A stretch of 64,000 nt of DNA from Xestospongia muta (taxonomy: Eukaryota > Porifera > Demospongiae > Haplosclerida > Petrosiidae), in the NCBI GenBank assembly GCA_963693285.1, contig OY848921.1:7081229-7145228 (forward strand). The letters run 5' to 3'. Positions 23,207 through 34,574 of the stretch are shown here, piece after piece. The first letter of the stretch is position 1. Each line of letters begins with the position of its first letter. The notes below the pieces were generated by a model. The model ran no database searches. It saw only the letters and a list, made by a program, of their open reading frames with translations, and was not told where the DNA came from. A program made the translations under genes and the position numbers.

Positions 23207-24181
23207 ATGATAAAACTGTGGTGTTTCTTTTCAGCATTGATAGCCTTTGCTTCTACTCAGTCAGAAGGAGACGTAAGGTTGACGGGAGGATCATCTTCAT
23301 ACTTTGGGAGATTGGATATTTTCTGGAAAGGGAAATGGAGTACATTTTGCGGTATATCAAGAGGTGGTGCTCAGGCAGCCTGTAGACAATTAGGCTATCT
23401 CGATTTTATACGCTACATGCCACTTGACCAAGTAAATCCCAATTGGAAAATACCACAAGCTGGCAACAACGTTCCTATAGCTATCGGCAGTACATCTTGT
23501 GATTACTCATGGGCAAAAGGTCTGCTACACATTCTTCGCTGTGGTTATAGTACCGATGTAAGTTCTAATTGTAATCACACCAATGACATTGTCCTAGTGT
23601 GTGAAGATATTCCTCTCTGGCGACATCCATATAATACTCAAGTACGACTCAACTTTACAACATATTCATCTCAAGGTATACTTGAAATCTATCTCAACCA
23701 AGAGTGGGGAAACATATGCTATACCAATTTCAATCAATACGCAGGAGACTCTGCCTGTCGTCAAATGGGTTATACTAATGCCAAAACAATTACTGGAACT
23801 ATTCCTTCTACTGATATTGTGTGGTTGAATGATCATGATGTCACATGTAAAAGTAGCTCTTATCAATGTCTAAATCATTGTTTCAAAGCTCGGCATTCAA
23901 CTACAAGTTGTAGTAGTAATAAGTATGTTAGTATCCAATGTACATATGATATTTCTATTGCTAACAAAGCCACTTCAGGTAGCAAAGACATATGTACCGC
24001 TAACTCAGAAGGTGGCTCTATTAATGGAGAAGTTGTTGTTGGTGTTATTGCAGTAGTAGCTATTGTCGTAATTGTTGTTACAATTGTGGTGATTACATTA
24101 ACGACTTGTCTGTTTGTTCCATCTTGTTACTTGGCACAATATAGACATCGAGCTAAAGGCTATCAGTCAATTCAGAACTAA
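23207..24181 (+). CDS. Type I membrane protein with two SRCR domains
   Basis: 324 residues in one exon. The signal peptide is residues 1-17 (MIKLWCFFSALIAFAST). The first scavenger-receptor cysteine-rich domain covers about 22-132, from DVRLTGGSSSYFGRLDIFW through WSTFCG and AACRQLGY to DIVLVC. The second covers about 145-246, from VRLNFTTYSSQGILEIYL through WGNICY and SACRQMGY to VSIQC. A Ser/Gly linker leads to one membrane segment (about 276-305) and a short basic tail ending YQSIQN, where Y-x-x-I could be an endocytosis signal. SRCR proteins bind microbial or self ligands at the cell surface, and sponges have many. The second domain has extra Cys residues (CLNHCF). It is inserted in the middle of the sulfatase array and has no intron. 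The ligand is unknown. Confidence 0.88.
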   Translation: MIKLWCFFSALIAFASTQSEGDVRLTGGSSSYFGRLDIFWKGKWSTFCGISRGGAQAACRQLGYLDFIRYMPLDQVNPNWKIPQAGNNVPIAIGSTSCDYSWAKGLLHILRCGYSTDVSSNCNHTNDIVLVCEDIPLWRHPYNTQVRLNFTTYSSQGILEIYLNQEWGNICYTNFNQYAGDSACRQMGYTNAKTITGTIPSTDIVWLNDHDVTCKSSSYQCLNHCFKARHSTTSCSSNKYVSIQCTYDISIANKATSGSKDICTANSEGGSINGEVVVGVIAVVAIVVIVVTIVVITLTTCLFVPSCYLAQYRHRAKGYQSIQN

Positions 24182-24588
24182 AGGCACAAGATGTCAGTTG
24201 CTGATTCTCTACTTACAAACTGTTTTTCAATGAGTTGTAGTTGAAGCTATACTAATGTATACCACCTGTTACATACATAGGCACTAAATTAAATTTCCTT
24301 TTTTCATTAAGATAAAGTGTTATCACCATGTACTGTTAGGTACAGGAAATTGGTTGATGCAAATATGATAATCTTATATTCTAGCGTCTTCTAACATTAT
24401 GTCATATTTTGGTATGAATAGCGTGTCGTATGAGGGGAAGTTTTTGCAAGGGTTTTAATTTGGTTCAATTTCCAATCCTTGCCAACGGCAGCCACACCCA
24501 TGTAAATATTATATAATTAATATTGTTATAATTTGCCAGCAATTATTAATTTTTAGTAATTTTTAGGAACATGAAACATTTACTACAC
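24182..24588. other. Intergenic, SRCR gene 3' flank
   Basis: No coding signal. Ordinary AT-rich sequence. Confidence 0.5.
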
Positions 24589-26035
24589 TTATGTGGTATT
24601 ATCTTTCCAAGGCTGCCAATGTTCTCCTTTTGACTTCTTATATTCACAAGCATTAGGATCATCAGGAACGTCTTCACCAGTGTATTAGCCTTGATCTTGC
24701 ATTTCTTGTGTTTTATTAGAATACTTGTTATAACGATCTAATAACTCTTTGAGTATATCTGGTTTGTCATTACTGAGTTCATGTTCTTCTCAAGGATCGT
24801 TGACAATGTCATAGAGACAGTATGGATCACAGTTCTCTCCTTTGGTCCATCACTACAAGGATAATCTAATGGAGATCACATTAAATTGTCCCAGCCAATA
24901 CTCTGAGCTCTTGCAATTAATTTGTAATCATCTAATATTAAAGCACCTGTGTTAATGAAGTTATGAACAAGTACAATCGTATCATGAGGTCTTCTTGTGT
25001 TTTTGTGATATAATAGACCATACATCCATACCACAAGTCCACAACAACAAATTTGCCTGGACCCAAATCATCTGGATCAACACCAGCTAGCTTACAGAAT
25101 GTAGTGTACCAATCAGCAATGTGAATAAAACCTTGAGTAGACTTGCCTCTTCTTGACTCAGGTAAAAGACCACCATTAGTAAAGGCCAGTGATCAAACAC
25201 CACCTTCAAAGAAAGTCATTTTGCTACCTTTAAGAGGGTAGTTACTACCACCACAAGATGCTCCACCATTATCAGCAGATATTACAAATATGGTGTTATC
25301 CCACATTCTTTTCTTCTTTAGTAGATCAACAACATGTCCAGTCACATTATCAGCTACACTGACCATAGCTTGATATCTACAACATTTTTCACATGTTGAA
25401 TTCACTGCATATTTATTTAATTACTCATCAGGAGCTTCAAACGGAGTGTGTACATTATGTAATGGTAGATAAAAGAATGGTTGTGTTGGATCATGTTGAT
25501 TTAGTACATCTGTCAGATCATATCTATAAGTATAGGCATCATATGTACCATTACCTGAGTCTGGAGACTGATTTTTCCAAAAATCAACAACACAATTGTG
25601 AATCATACGAACCCTTTGGTTCATGTGGTGCTTACCACCTCCAAGGAAACTACTTGATGTATCAAATCCTCTGTTGACTGGTAGGTATTCTGACTTGTAG
25701 AAACCTTCATGCCACTTACTAATCATATGACTCTTATAACCTACTCTTTTAAGCTTTACTGGTAGTAGTGTCATGTTAATATTGACACCAACTAATCCTA
25801 TTGTGGAGGATTCCACTAATGTGAGTGGTGAGCCGAACATCCAGTTAGAAAAGATGCTCTAGAAGGTGAACAATACTTAAAGACGTAGTGTCGATCCAGG
25901 ATAAGACCAGTCTGAGCTAGCATTTGAAAGTTGGGAGAGTAGATAGCTGGATTACGGAAACTCACATCAGCATATCCCCAGTCATCAACCAGAACAAGGA
26001 TAATATGAGGTTTGGTTTGGGTACTGGTTACCTCA
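24589..26035 (-). pseudogene. ARSB-like sulfatase pseudogene, near full length
   Basis: Aligns along its whole length with copy F and shares its four-residue loop insertion. It keeps blocks such as ILDRHYVFKYCSPSRASF, SGFLGGGKHHMNQRV, NVTGHVVDLLKKK and GSKMTFFEGGV. Many single-base indels and stops break it: in the C-terminal GYHT region, before TFFEGGV (a stop at 25193), after LPLHNVHTPFEAPDE, and around WPHH. The active-site Cys codon still exists, but no long frame does. It arose by duplication of an F-like gene and decayed. Confidence 0.9.
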
Positions 26036-26221
26036 ATGATAAAGCGAACAAAACAAAGAAAAACAACATTTCTACTATAAAATGTGCTTCACCCAAAACA
26101 ATGAAAAACAATAAATTTATAGTAGATTATAACTGAGGCTTAATTACAGCATAGCAAAACAGCAAATAGGGCAAAGTCATGGGTGTGTTTAAGCAACACG
26201 TGACAAGTTTTCACAATTAAA

Positions 26222-27694
26222 CTAAACATTCTTCCATGGTTGCCAATAGCCACCATGATCTGCCATATAGTTACATGCATTTGGATCAAGAGGTAAAACC
26301 TCTTCTGAATGATAACCTTGATCCTGCATATCTCGTGGTTCTTTAGAGTACTTGTTATAACGATCTAACAGTTCTTTGAGTACATCTGGTTTCTCTTTAC
26401 TGAGTTCATGTTCTTCTCGAGGATCATTGACAATGTCATAGAGACAGTATGGATCACAGTTCTCTCCTTTTGGACCATCACTGCAAGGATAATCTAATGG
26501 AGACCACATTAAATTGTCACACCTTTCACCCTGAGCTCCAACAATTAATTTATAATTATTAAATATTAAAGCACCAGCATTTGAAAAATTGTATCCCAGT
26601 ACAATCTCATTATGAGGTGTCTTCTCACTTTCTCCTGTTATAATAGGCCATACATCCATGCTATCCACAGGAAACTTTCCTGGACCAGAATCATCTGGAT
26701 CAACACCAGCTAGCTTACAGAATGTAGTGTACCAATCAGCAATGTGAATAAAACCTTGAGTAGACTTGCCTCTTCTTGATTCAGGTAAGAGGCCACCATT
26801 AGCAAAGGCCAATGATCGAACACCACCTTCAAAGAAAGTCATTTTGCTACCTTTAAGAGGGTAGTTACTACCACCACAAGGAGCACCACCATTATCAGCA
26901 GATACTATAAATATGGTGTTATCCCACATTCCTTTCTTCTTTAATAGATCAACAACATGTCCAGTCACATTATCAGCTACACTGACCATAGCTTGATATG
27001 TACGACGATTTTTACATGTTGAGTTAACCGAGTATATATTTAACCACTCATCAGGAGCTTGCAATGGAGCGTGTACATTATGTAATGGTAGATAAAGGAA
27101 GAATGGCATACTTGTGTCATGTTTAGTGATAATGTCAGTTAAATCATCACGATAATGGTATGCATCATATGTTCCATTACGTGGATCAGGGGCATTGTTC
27201 TTCCAATAATCGGTAGCACATCCTGTTATTTCTGTTACATGATTTTCACCACCCAGTAGAAAACCTGATGATGTATCAAATCCTCTATTAACTGGTAGAT
27301 ATCCTGGTTCAAAGAGTCCTTCATGCCATTTACCAACCATGTGTGTTTTGTATCCTGCAGTCTTCAACTTTGCAGGTATCATTGTCATGTTAATATTAGC
27401 ACCCACTAGCTTACTTTTAAGAAGATTCCATTGGTGAGCATGATGAGGCCAACGTCCAGTTAGAAAAGATGCTCTAGAAGGTGAACAGTACTTGAAGACA
27501 TAGTGTCGATCCAGGATAAGACCAGTCTTAGCTAGCATTTGAAAGTTGGGGGAGTAGATAGCTGGATTACGAAAACTAACATCAGCATATCCCCAGTCAT
27601 CAACCAGAACAAAGACAATATGGGGTTTGTTTAGGTTACCCTGTACAGAAAGTAATAAAGATGTTATTACTGCAGTTGTTAGTAATATAGCCAT
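26222..27694 (-). CDS. ARSB-like: ARSB-like arylsulfatase, copy G
   Basis: 490 residues, signal peptide MAILLTTAVITSLLLSVQG, mature start NLNKPHIVF where the others have AP(T/I)KPHIVF. C70 in CSPSR, D32-D33, GKWHEG, LHNVH, ADNGG and GSKMTFFEGGVR are intact. The loop reads SSGFLLGGENHVTEITGCATDYW, with Tyr for Phe in the DFW triplet. From residue about 165 it shares DITKHDTSMPFFLYLP and NIYSVNSTCKNRR with copies H and I and the 30746-32239 copy, but its C-terminal third is of the C/F type. One residue in the conserved block, TPHNEIVLGY for TPHDEIV, is private to this copy. Confidence 0.92.
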   Translation of the reverse strand: MAILLTTAVITSLLLSVQGNLNKPHIVFVLVDDWGYADVSFRNPAIYSPNFQMLAKTGLILDRHYVFKYCSPSRASFLTGRWPHHAHQWNLLKSKLVGANINMTMIPAKLKTAGYKTHMVGKWHEGLFEPGYLPVNRGFDTSSGFLLGGENHVTEITGCATDYWKNNAPDPRNGTYDAYHYRDDLTDIITKHDTSMPFFLYLPLHNVHAPLQAPDEWLNIYSVNSTCKNRRTYQAMVSVADNVTGHVVDLLKKKGMWDNTIFIVSADNGGAPCGGSNYPLKGSKMTFFEGGVRSLAFANGGLLPESRRGKSTQGFIHIADWYTTFCKLAGVDPDDSGPGKFPVDSMDVWPIITGESEKTPHNEIVLGYNFSNAGALIFNNYKLIVGAQGERCDNLMWSPLDYPCSDGPKGENCDPYCLYDIVNDPREEHELSKEKPDVLKELLDRYNKYSKEPRDMQDQGYHSEEVLPLDPNACNYMADHGGYWQPWKNV

Positions 27695-27926
27695 GCTGCT
27701 TTTTAAAAATCAGTTACTTAATATTATGTAATATCCACATGATTGATATGAATGTCTTTCTTATATCTGTGTACATATGAATATTGAAGACAAGTCATAC
27801 TTAACTGAACATGTCTCTGCTAGCATTGTATTCACACATGAAACTTTTATAAAGTGCTAATCAAATATGTTATTCATGTACACAATAGTTCACACATATA
27901 TTTGCTTTAGCAGCCACACCCTGATT

Positions 27927-29851
27927 ATGAAAATAGCAACTCTGACTACAGTTATAGTAACTTTGCTAAATTTAATATCTATTGCCACCAGTACACCAAT
28001 CAAACCTCATATTGTCTTTGTTCTGGTTGATGACTGGGGATATGCTGATGTTAGTTACCGTAATGCAGCTATCTACTCTCCTAACTTTCAAATGCTAGCT
28101 AAGACTGGTCTTATCCTGGATTGACACTATGTCTTTAAGTATTGTTCATCTTCTAGAGCATCATTTCTAAATGGACGTTGGCCTCATCATGTTCACCAGT
28201 GGAATCCTCTTGTTAATGCTTTAGTTGGAACTAACATAAATGACAATGCCATAGGCGGATGAGGCACTTACATTTTGGGGGGGCTCACACCATAACTATG
28301 TGATAAATATGCAGACACGAATGTACTCATAATGCAGAAAGTATGTTTGATATAATCACAATCACTATTACCAACATTAATTTAAAATGTATCAAAGTAT
28401 TTCCTTTACTCATCATTTACCATAACAAATTCCTTAGCTATTTCAACAAGATCACATTATTAGTTATGCATTTGTGTACATGAAGGACCAGACAATTGTT
28501 AAGTCGTTTTTCCGTCATTGTGGCCTGCAAATACGTCAACACTTTTGACAGTTTCATCAACACCAATAAGATTAACCAATTCTTTTTGTGGGGTAAGTAG
28601 CAAGCAATAAAATTTGGGGGGGCTGAGCCCCCTCTTTCTAAATATTGGGGGGGCTCTAGCCCCTCCAGCCCCCCCCTTCAGCCTCCTATGCAATGCTACC
28701 AACTAAACTAAAAACTGCAGGTTATAAAACACACATGGTGGGTAAGTGGCATCAAGGCAAGTTTAAGTCAGCTTATTTACCTGTTAATTGAGGATTTGAT
28801 ACTTCATCTGGATTTCTTTGGGGAGCTGAAGGCCATTTTAATCAATCAGCTGATTGTGGAACTGACTACTGGAATGACCATGCTCCTGATCCTTGTAATG
28901 GAACTTACGATGCTTACACATATCGAGATGATCTCACTGAGATCTTTATTAATCATGATAAAAACAGTTCCAATGTTTCTCTACTTGCCACTACATAATG
29001 TTCATGGACCACATGAAGCTCCAAATGAATGGCTCAATATTTATTCCATCAATTCCACTTGTTCAAGACACCGGGTTTTACAAGCTATGGTCAGTGTAGC
29101 TGATAATGTAACTGGACATGTTGTTGATCTACTAAAGAAGAAAGGAATGTGGGATAACACAATATTTGTGGTATCTGCTGATAATGGTGCTCCAGGATGT
29201 TGTGGGTGTAACTATCCATTGAAGGGAGGTAAAATGACATTCTTTGAAGGTAGTGTACAATCACTGGCCTTTGCTAATGGTGGTCTTTCACCTAAGTCAA
29301 GAAGAGGCAAGTCTACTCAAGGTTTTATTCACATTGCAGATTGGTACACCACATTCTGTAAGCTAGCTAGTGTTGATCTAGATGATTCTGGTCCAGGCAA
29401 GTTTCCTGTTGATGGTATGGATGTATGACCTATTATAACAGGAGAAAATGAGAAGACCCTTCATTACAAGATTATACTGGGATATGATTACAGTGAAAGA
29501 TATCCTAATCAGGGAACACTTATTGTTGGGAACTATAAACTAATCGTAGGACAACAAGGTAATATAGCGTGGACAAATTTGGATACTCCATGCAGCAAGT
29601 CCCTATGTGGTCCACATTGTAATTCATATTGTCTTTATGACATAGTCAATGACTCATCTGAAAGACATGACTTAAGTAAAGAAAGGCAAGATATTTTGAA
29701 AGACCTACTGAATCACTACAACAAGTTCTCAGCTGAACCACGTGATATGCAAGATCAGGGTATCCATTCAAATGATGAGATACCATTTGATGAGACCGCT
29801 TGTGATTACATGTGGGATCATGGAGGGTACTGGCGTCCATGGAAAGATTGA
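27927..29851 (+). pseudogene. ARSB-like sulfatase pseudogene split by a MITE-like insertion
   Basis: Plus-strand copy. It starts at 27927 with the signal peptide MKIATLTTVIVTLLNLISIA and reads normally to TGLILD, then a stop (CGA to TGA) before HYVFK. The catalytic region is CSSSRASF, so the Pro of CxPxR is also lost. The coding sequence is broken at NINDNAM by the element at 28250-28690 and resumes with MLPTKLKTAGYKTHMVGKWHQG. More stops and frame changes follow (the Arg of NRG is a stop; VWP becomes V-stop-P), yet 28980-29425 and 29579-29851 still read well, ending GGYWRPWKD. Its divergence from the others suggests an old subfamily rather than a recent copy. Confidence 0.92.
28250..28690. 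mobile_element. MITE-like element with inverted ends and 6-bp target duplication
   Basis: 441 bp. The left end reads CATAGGCGGATGAGGC and the right end, complemented, CATAGGAGGCTGAAGG. CAATGC occurs directly on both sides (28244-28249 and 28691-28696), while intact sulfatases have it once in the ATGACAATGCTACC codons. Both termini have G/C-run tracts (TTTTGGGGGGGCTC on the left, AGCCCCCCC on the right). An open frame on the minus strand (28499-28702) covers the right end and resembles no transposase domain I can name. G-rich termini recall the hAT element at 21641, but target-duplication length and end sequence differ. Confidence 0.85.
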
Positions 29852-30009
29852 TAACTCTCTAGTAGGTACTGATACCAATTGCTTTTTTCAAGTGATAAGT
29901 CCAAGCATTTCAAAAGAAAAATATTGCTATTTTTTATATATAATACTTTATAAAATAATTATTATTTGATGTTGAGATATTGACTCAATATCAGTTCACT
30001 TATAACAAA

Positions 30010-30303
30010 TATACTTGTCATATTAATATTAGAACCAATTGTCACATTTTCAGCAATGTTCCACTTGTGAACATGATGAGACCAATGTACAGTTAGGAAT
30101 GATGCTCCAGAAGGTAAATAGTACTTAAAAACATAGTGTCAATCCAGAATAAGACCAGTCTGAGCTAGCATTTGAAAGTTGGGAGAGTAAATAGCTGGAT
30201 TACGAAAACTAACATCAACGAGAACAAAGACAATATGAGATTTGTTTGGGGCACACTGCACAACTAATAAGTATAATGCTATTACTAGTATTACTTTAAT
30301 TTA
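30010..30303 (-). pseudogene. ARSB-like sulfatase relic, N-terminal fragment
   Basis: On the minus strand it covers the signal peptide, IVFVLVD, FRNPAIYSPNFQMLAQTGLIL, KYYLPSGASFLTVHWSHHVHKWN and NINMT. The catalytic motif is destroyed (Cys to Tyr, Arg to Gly), VDDWGYAD is partly deleted, and Asp of LDRHY is changed to Asn or lost. It equals the 5' end of the pseudogene at 35077-36490 and marks the left edge of the tandem duplication. Confidence 0.85.
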
Positions 30304-30745
30304 AACACTAATAAAGATATTACTTAATATTATGTAACTATACATGAGGTATCTTGTTATAGTATGAATAACAGGAAGGCCATACATGGAAAGTTGCCAT
30401 TGTTTATTTTAAGGTCAAAGTACAGATTATATATTAACAACCATTTGAAAATTTGAAATGAATTTAATATTGTTATTAGTGAAAACCACAGAAATAATTT
30501 AACCTCCTATTACTACTTTCAATAATAAATATTGTGAACATTGTCACTTAGCTGGCGTGACATAAAATTTAAATAACCCCTCCTAACGTCATTCACTTCA
30601 AAATAATACCATGTTTAACCATTGGTTTTAATCTGAAAGTACATTAAAGAAACAGCAATAAGCAATTTTACTAAAGAAAACAATAGCAATGATTGTGATA
30701 ATTGGATAGTTGTTTTTCAAAGGTTGGCAATTTATATATTATAAA
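30304..30745. other. Intergenic, left copy of duplicated spacer
   Basis: Closely matches 36491-36943, including the shared segments ACTATACATGAGGTATCTT and CCATTGGTTTTAATCTGAAA. No coding signal. Confidence 0.8.
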
Positions 30746-32239
30746 TTACTTTAAAACATTCTTCCAAGGTCGCCAGTAGCCACCATTATCTGCCATATAT
30801 TTGCATGCATTTGGGTCAACCGGTACATTATCTCCAGAATGATAACCTTGATCTTGCATTTCTCGTGGTTCTTTGGAGAACTTATTATAACCATCTAGTA
30901 ATTGTTGCAAAATATCAGGTTTTTCTTTAGCAAGATCATGATGTTCATTAGGATCATTCACTATATCATATAGACAATACGGATCACAATCTGGACCCTT
31001 TGGTCCATCAGTGCATGGATAATCAAGAGGAGACCACATCAAACTGTCATAACCAACGTTTTGTGGACCAACGACAAGTTTATAATCACCCATTATTAAA
31101 GCTCCTTGATGAGGATGGCTGTCATCAAAGTCATATCCCAGTACAATCTCATCATGAGATGTCTTCTCATTTTCTCCTGTTATAATAGGCCATACATCCA
31201 TACTGTCTATAGGAAACTTGCCTGGACCAGAATCATCTGGATCAACACCAGCTAGCTTACAAAATGTAGTGTACCAATCAGCAATGTGAATAAAACCTTG
31301 AGTAGACTTGCCTCTTCTTGATTCAGGTAAAAGACCACCATTAGCAAAGGTCAATGATCGAACACCACCTTCAAAGAAAGTTCCCTTACAACCTTTTAAT
31401 GGATAGTTACTCCCACCATAAATAGCACCACCATTATCAGCAGATACTATAAATATGGTGTTATCCCACATTCCTTTCTTCTTTAGTAGATCAACAACAT
31501 GTCCAGTCACATTATCAGCTACACTGACCATAGCTTGATATGTACGACGATTTTTACATGTTGAGTTAACCGAGTATATATTTAACCACTCGTCAGGAGC
31601 TTGAAACGGAGTATGTACATTATGTAATGGTAGATAAAGGAAGAAAGGCATACTTGTGTCATGTTTAGTGATAATGTCAGTTAAATCATCACGATAATGG
31701 TATGCATCATATGTTCCATTACGTGGATCAGGGGCATTGTTCTTCCAAAAATCAGTAGCACACCCCATTATTTCTGTTACATGATCTTCTCCTCCCCAAA
31801 GGAAACCAGATGATGTATCAAATCCTCTATTAACTGGTAGATATCCTGGTTCAAAGAGTCCTTCGTGCCATTTACCAACCATGTGTGTTTTATATCCCAC
31901 AGTCTTCAATTTTGCAGGTATCATTGTCATGTTAATATTAGCACCTGCCATTCCACTTGGAAGGATGTTCCACTGATGGCAGTGATGAGGCCAACGTCCA
32001 GTTAGGAAGGATGCTCTAGAAGGTCAACAATACTTAAAGACATAGTGTCGATCCAAGATAAGACCAGTCTTAGCTAGCATTTGAAAGTTGGGAGAGTAGA
32101 TAGCTGGATTACGAAAACTGACATCAGCATATCCCCAGTCATCAACTAGAACAAAGACAATATGAGGTTTGGTTGGGGCACTTTGTACAGCCAAAAGTAG
32201 GGATTTTAATAATATTACAGTTGCTAATACTGAAGCCAT
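30746..32239 (-). pseudogene. ARSB-like: ARSB-like sulfatase copy with a single TGA next to the catalytic Cys
   Basis: From the ATG at 32239 (signal peptide MASVLATVILLKSLLLAVQS) to the stop at 30746 this would be a 497-residue sulfatase in one frame, except that codon 72 is TGA (complement of 32024-32026). The motif reads C-stop-P-S-R, and the change is one base from TCA/TGA against the TCA of other copies. Everything downstream is open: GKWHEG, SADNGG, GCKGTFFEGGVR and the C-terminal GGYWRPWKNV. The remainder has accumulated no other lesion, so the stop is recent, or a polymorphism or sequencing error. It is the left-hand duplicate of copy H at 36944-38431. A smaller protein from the Met at 31951 would lack the active site. 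Confidence 0.9.
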
Positions 32240-32256
32240 GTTGAATATAATTAGTA

Positions 32257-34574
32257 AGGTACACGCCCCTATTTTGAGCCACCTAAGCATTTTTTGGTAA
32301 TTCTCCATAACGAAACAATATTTGCAAGCCAAATTTGGTGTACTGAATGTTGAACTCTTGTAAATGATAAACAGAAACAAATTTCAAAGTATAGATTATT
32401 GCAATTAATGTTCTGAGCCATCATACTTCATTGCATAGATGTGTATGTTATGAGCCACTGTTCGTATTACGAGTCATCCTGAAAATTCTTCTTAAAACTT
32501 TTTATGTTACATTTACAACACTACATTAGAATACAACATAAATAAATAGTACCAAGTAAACAAAAAACATCTTAACTTATGCAGTTAGGACAAGAGAAAA
32601 AATCTGGGATGTCAGACTCACTGACCCCTGTGCATGGTAAGTCCCACCATCCTTTACAAGCGTCACACTGTATCCAAGTGGATCCATCATCATCGTCTTT
32701 TCCATACACCACCCACACATAGGGCATTCACCTTCACTCTCAGTATCGCTTGTACTATCGGACAGAGATGGTTTTTGCAGATGTTTTTTGAGAATATCCA
32801 CTCCTTTAGAAGTCCTTTGTCTTCTTTTACGTGTTGATCTCTTTGTCACTTTTGAAGCCTTGCCTCTTTTTTTCTTTCTTCCTTTTTCAGGCCTACGCTC
32901 TTCTTTCTCCTTCTCTTTGGCAATTTTCTCTTCCTCCTTTGTTTTATCTCTAATAGAACTTCGTAATCAGTGATGCATGTTGCTTTGGAATTTATACCTC
33001 TCTTTTTTTTCGTTGTTTACCAACACGGGCTTTTGGTTCAGGAAGAGCAAGTATTTCACTGAGAGAGCTACTAGCTTCAGATTTCGCAGCTGTACTGGGC
33101 AGGCCATTGCTGCTGCTATCAGTTGGTATGGAAGAAGAGGCAGGACCTGATGGAGCTTTTGGAAGGATTGCTTCAGGATGGTTTGTACAAAGCCAAGATA
33201 CATACTTTTCGTCATAAATGTCATAACCTTCTTCATAGTGCTTTTGATGCAGTAAATCAAGATTTTCAAGTAAATTCTCGGTGCCAGATAGTGGTGAGGT
33301 ATTACTTGTTGATTGTGATTTTGAATCAGCATCATTGGTGCCAGGCACTGGTGAGGTATTACTTGTCATTTGTGATTTTGAAAGTGCTATATCACGATCC
33401 TTTATCTCCCCAGGATTAAGTAGATACGTGCCAGATTTCTTGTATCCGGACATTATATTGACAGGTGTAATAGACTGAGGCCAGGCATCAGCCAAAAGAG
33501 AAGCAATAACATCCGTAGTAATCACTCTTCCTGGGTGATCTGTTGTGTATTCCTTGCAAGCCTTGTAGTAAAATGACTTCAGCGATTTGAAAACTCCTAC
33601 ATCAAGTGGCTGTAGTAGATGAGTAGTATGAGCAGGAAGACAAAGCATGTGGATCTGATTTTTTTGAGTGTACTCTATTACTTCAACAGAAATATGTGAT
33701 GCATGGCCATCAAGAATAAGCAAAATTGGTCTAGCAGGAGGTATCATTTTAGTGAAAAGCTTGAACCAATCCATGAACAATTCACCATTAACCCAGCCAG
33801 AATCACTACATCGAAAAGTAGTTCCAGCCAAGGCACCAGATGATTCTGCAATTCTAAAGGCGATTCTCATGACATCATTCTGTGACAGGCCAAACCCCAC
33901 GTCAGACACTTTTATGAGGTATGAAAATAGCTGTTCTTCTTCCTCACTTGTGAGGACTGTGGATGGGCCTGGTGTACATTCTAAACTCACAACATGGCTA
34001 GTTCTCCACCTAAGAGTTTCATATGGCAGATTCTAGAGTCTAGAAGCTTCTTTTATTCCCATACCATCCTTGACACATTTCACAGCTGCAGCCATACTTT
34101 CCTTGGTCCATAGTTTTTGCACAGGTTTCGACTTAGATAGTGCCATAATTCTATGTGAAATATTAAGAGAGAGAGATCCTTTAATAACCATAGTCCTAGT
34201 TCTAAACAGCTCCTAAATTCTATTTAAAGCACATGGCAAGTAAAAGTTCATTTCTACCATTTACAGAGTTATCCAAACATGTAATTCTATGCAGCACTGT
34301 ATGTTAAGTAGTAGCAAAATAAACTCACAGGTTTATAGTTTTAAACCTTGAGATACTCCGTCAGACCCACAATTTGGCTTTTGTCAAGTTTTGACAACTT
34401 TTTGACATGAACCGCTGAAGTTGAACGGTCAAATATTTCGCACAGCAGGAAACTTTTGTACTTCTAATTCCACAGGTAGACAGTTTTACTTGTACCTAAA
34501 CTTTCAGTACCAATTTCATAGGATTATATGTAAGTGACTCATAATACCCCTGACTCACAATAGGGCATATACCT
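32257..34574 (-). mobile_element. Tigger/pogo-like DNA transposon with TA target site
   Basis: 2318 bp, flanked by TA on both sides (32255-32256 and 34575-34576). Terminal inverted repeats of about 25 bp: left AGGTACACGCCCCTATTTTG, right (complemented) AGGTATATGCCCTATTGTG, both running into AG(C/T)CA. The duplicated locus at 38481-38500 has the empty site with one TA, which fixes the borders. The transposase on the minus strand is broken (see the next entry). TA duplication and DDE_1 similarity place it in the Tc1/mariner superfamily, pogo/Tigger branch. Confidence 0.93.
32572..34146 (-). pseudogene. Pogo/Tigger-like transposase with C-terminal PHD finger, inactivated
   Basis: Read from the ATG at 34146: MALSKSKPVQKLWTKESMAA and KDGMGIKEASRL, a CENP-B/Psq-type helix-turn-helix, then a stop and YETLRW. 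A long frame (33990-32992) continues with LTSEEEEQLFSYL and the DDE_1 core: PILLILDGHASHIS (second catalytic Asp) and LPAHTTHLLQPLDVGVFKSLK (third region). The segment with the first catalytic Asp is missing, between RIAESSGALAG and FRCSDSGWVN, so the enzyme is dead. After a Ser-rich linker and a frame break come a Lys/Arg-rich stretch and a PHD-like finger: CPMCG, then in a shifted frame WIQCDACKGWWDLPC and FFSCPNC. PHD fingers on Tigger-like transposases are known in invertebrates and could guide insertion to chromatin marks. Confidence 0.88.

Noticed and set aside
28499..28702. Open frame as a separate gene
   Set aside because: It lies across the right end of the MITE-like element and contains the translated G/C-run terminus.
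32024..32026. TGA as a selenocysteine codon in the sulfatase active site
   Set aside because: It replaces the Ser after the catalytic Cys, not the Cys; intact paralogues have Ser there, and I see no SECIS-like element.
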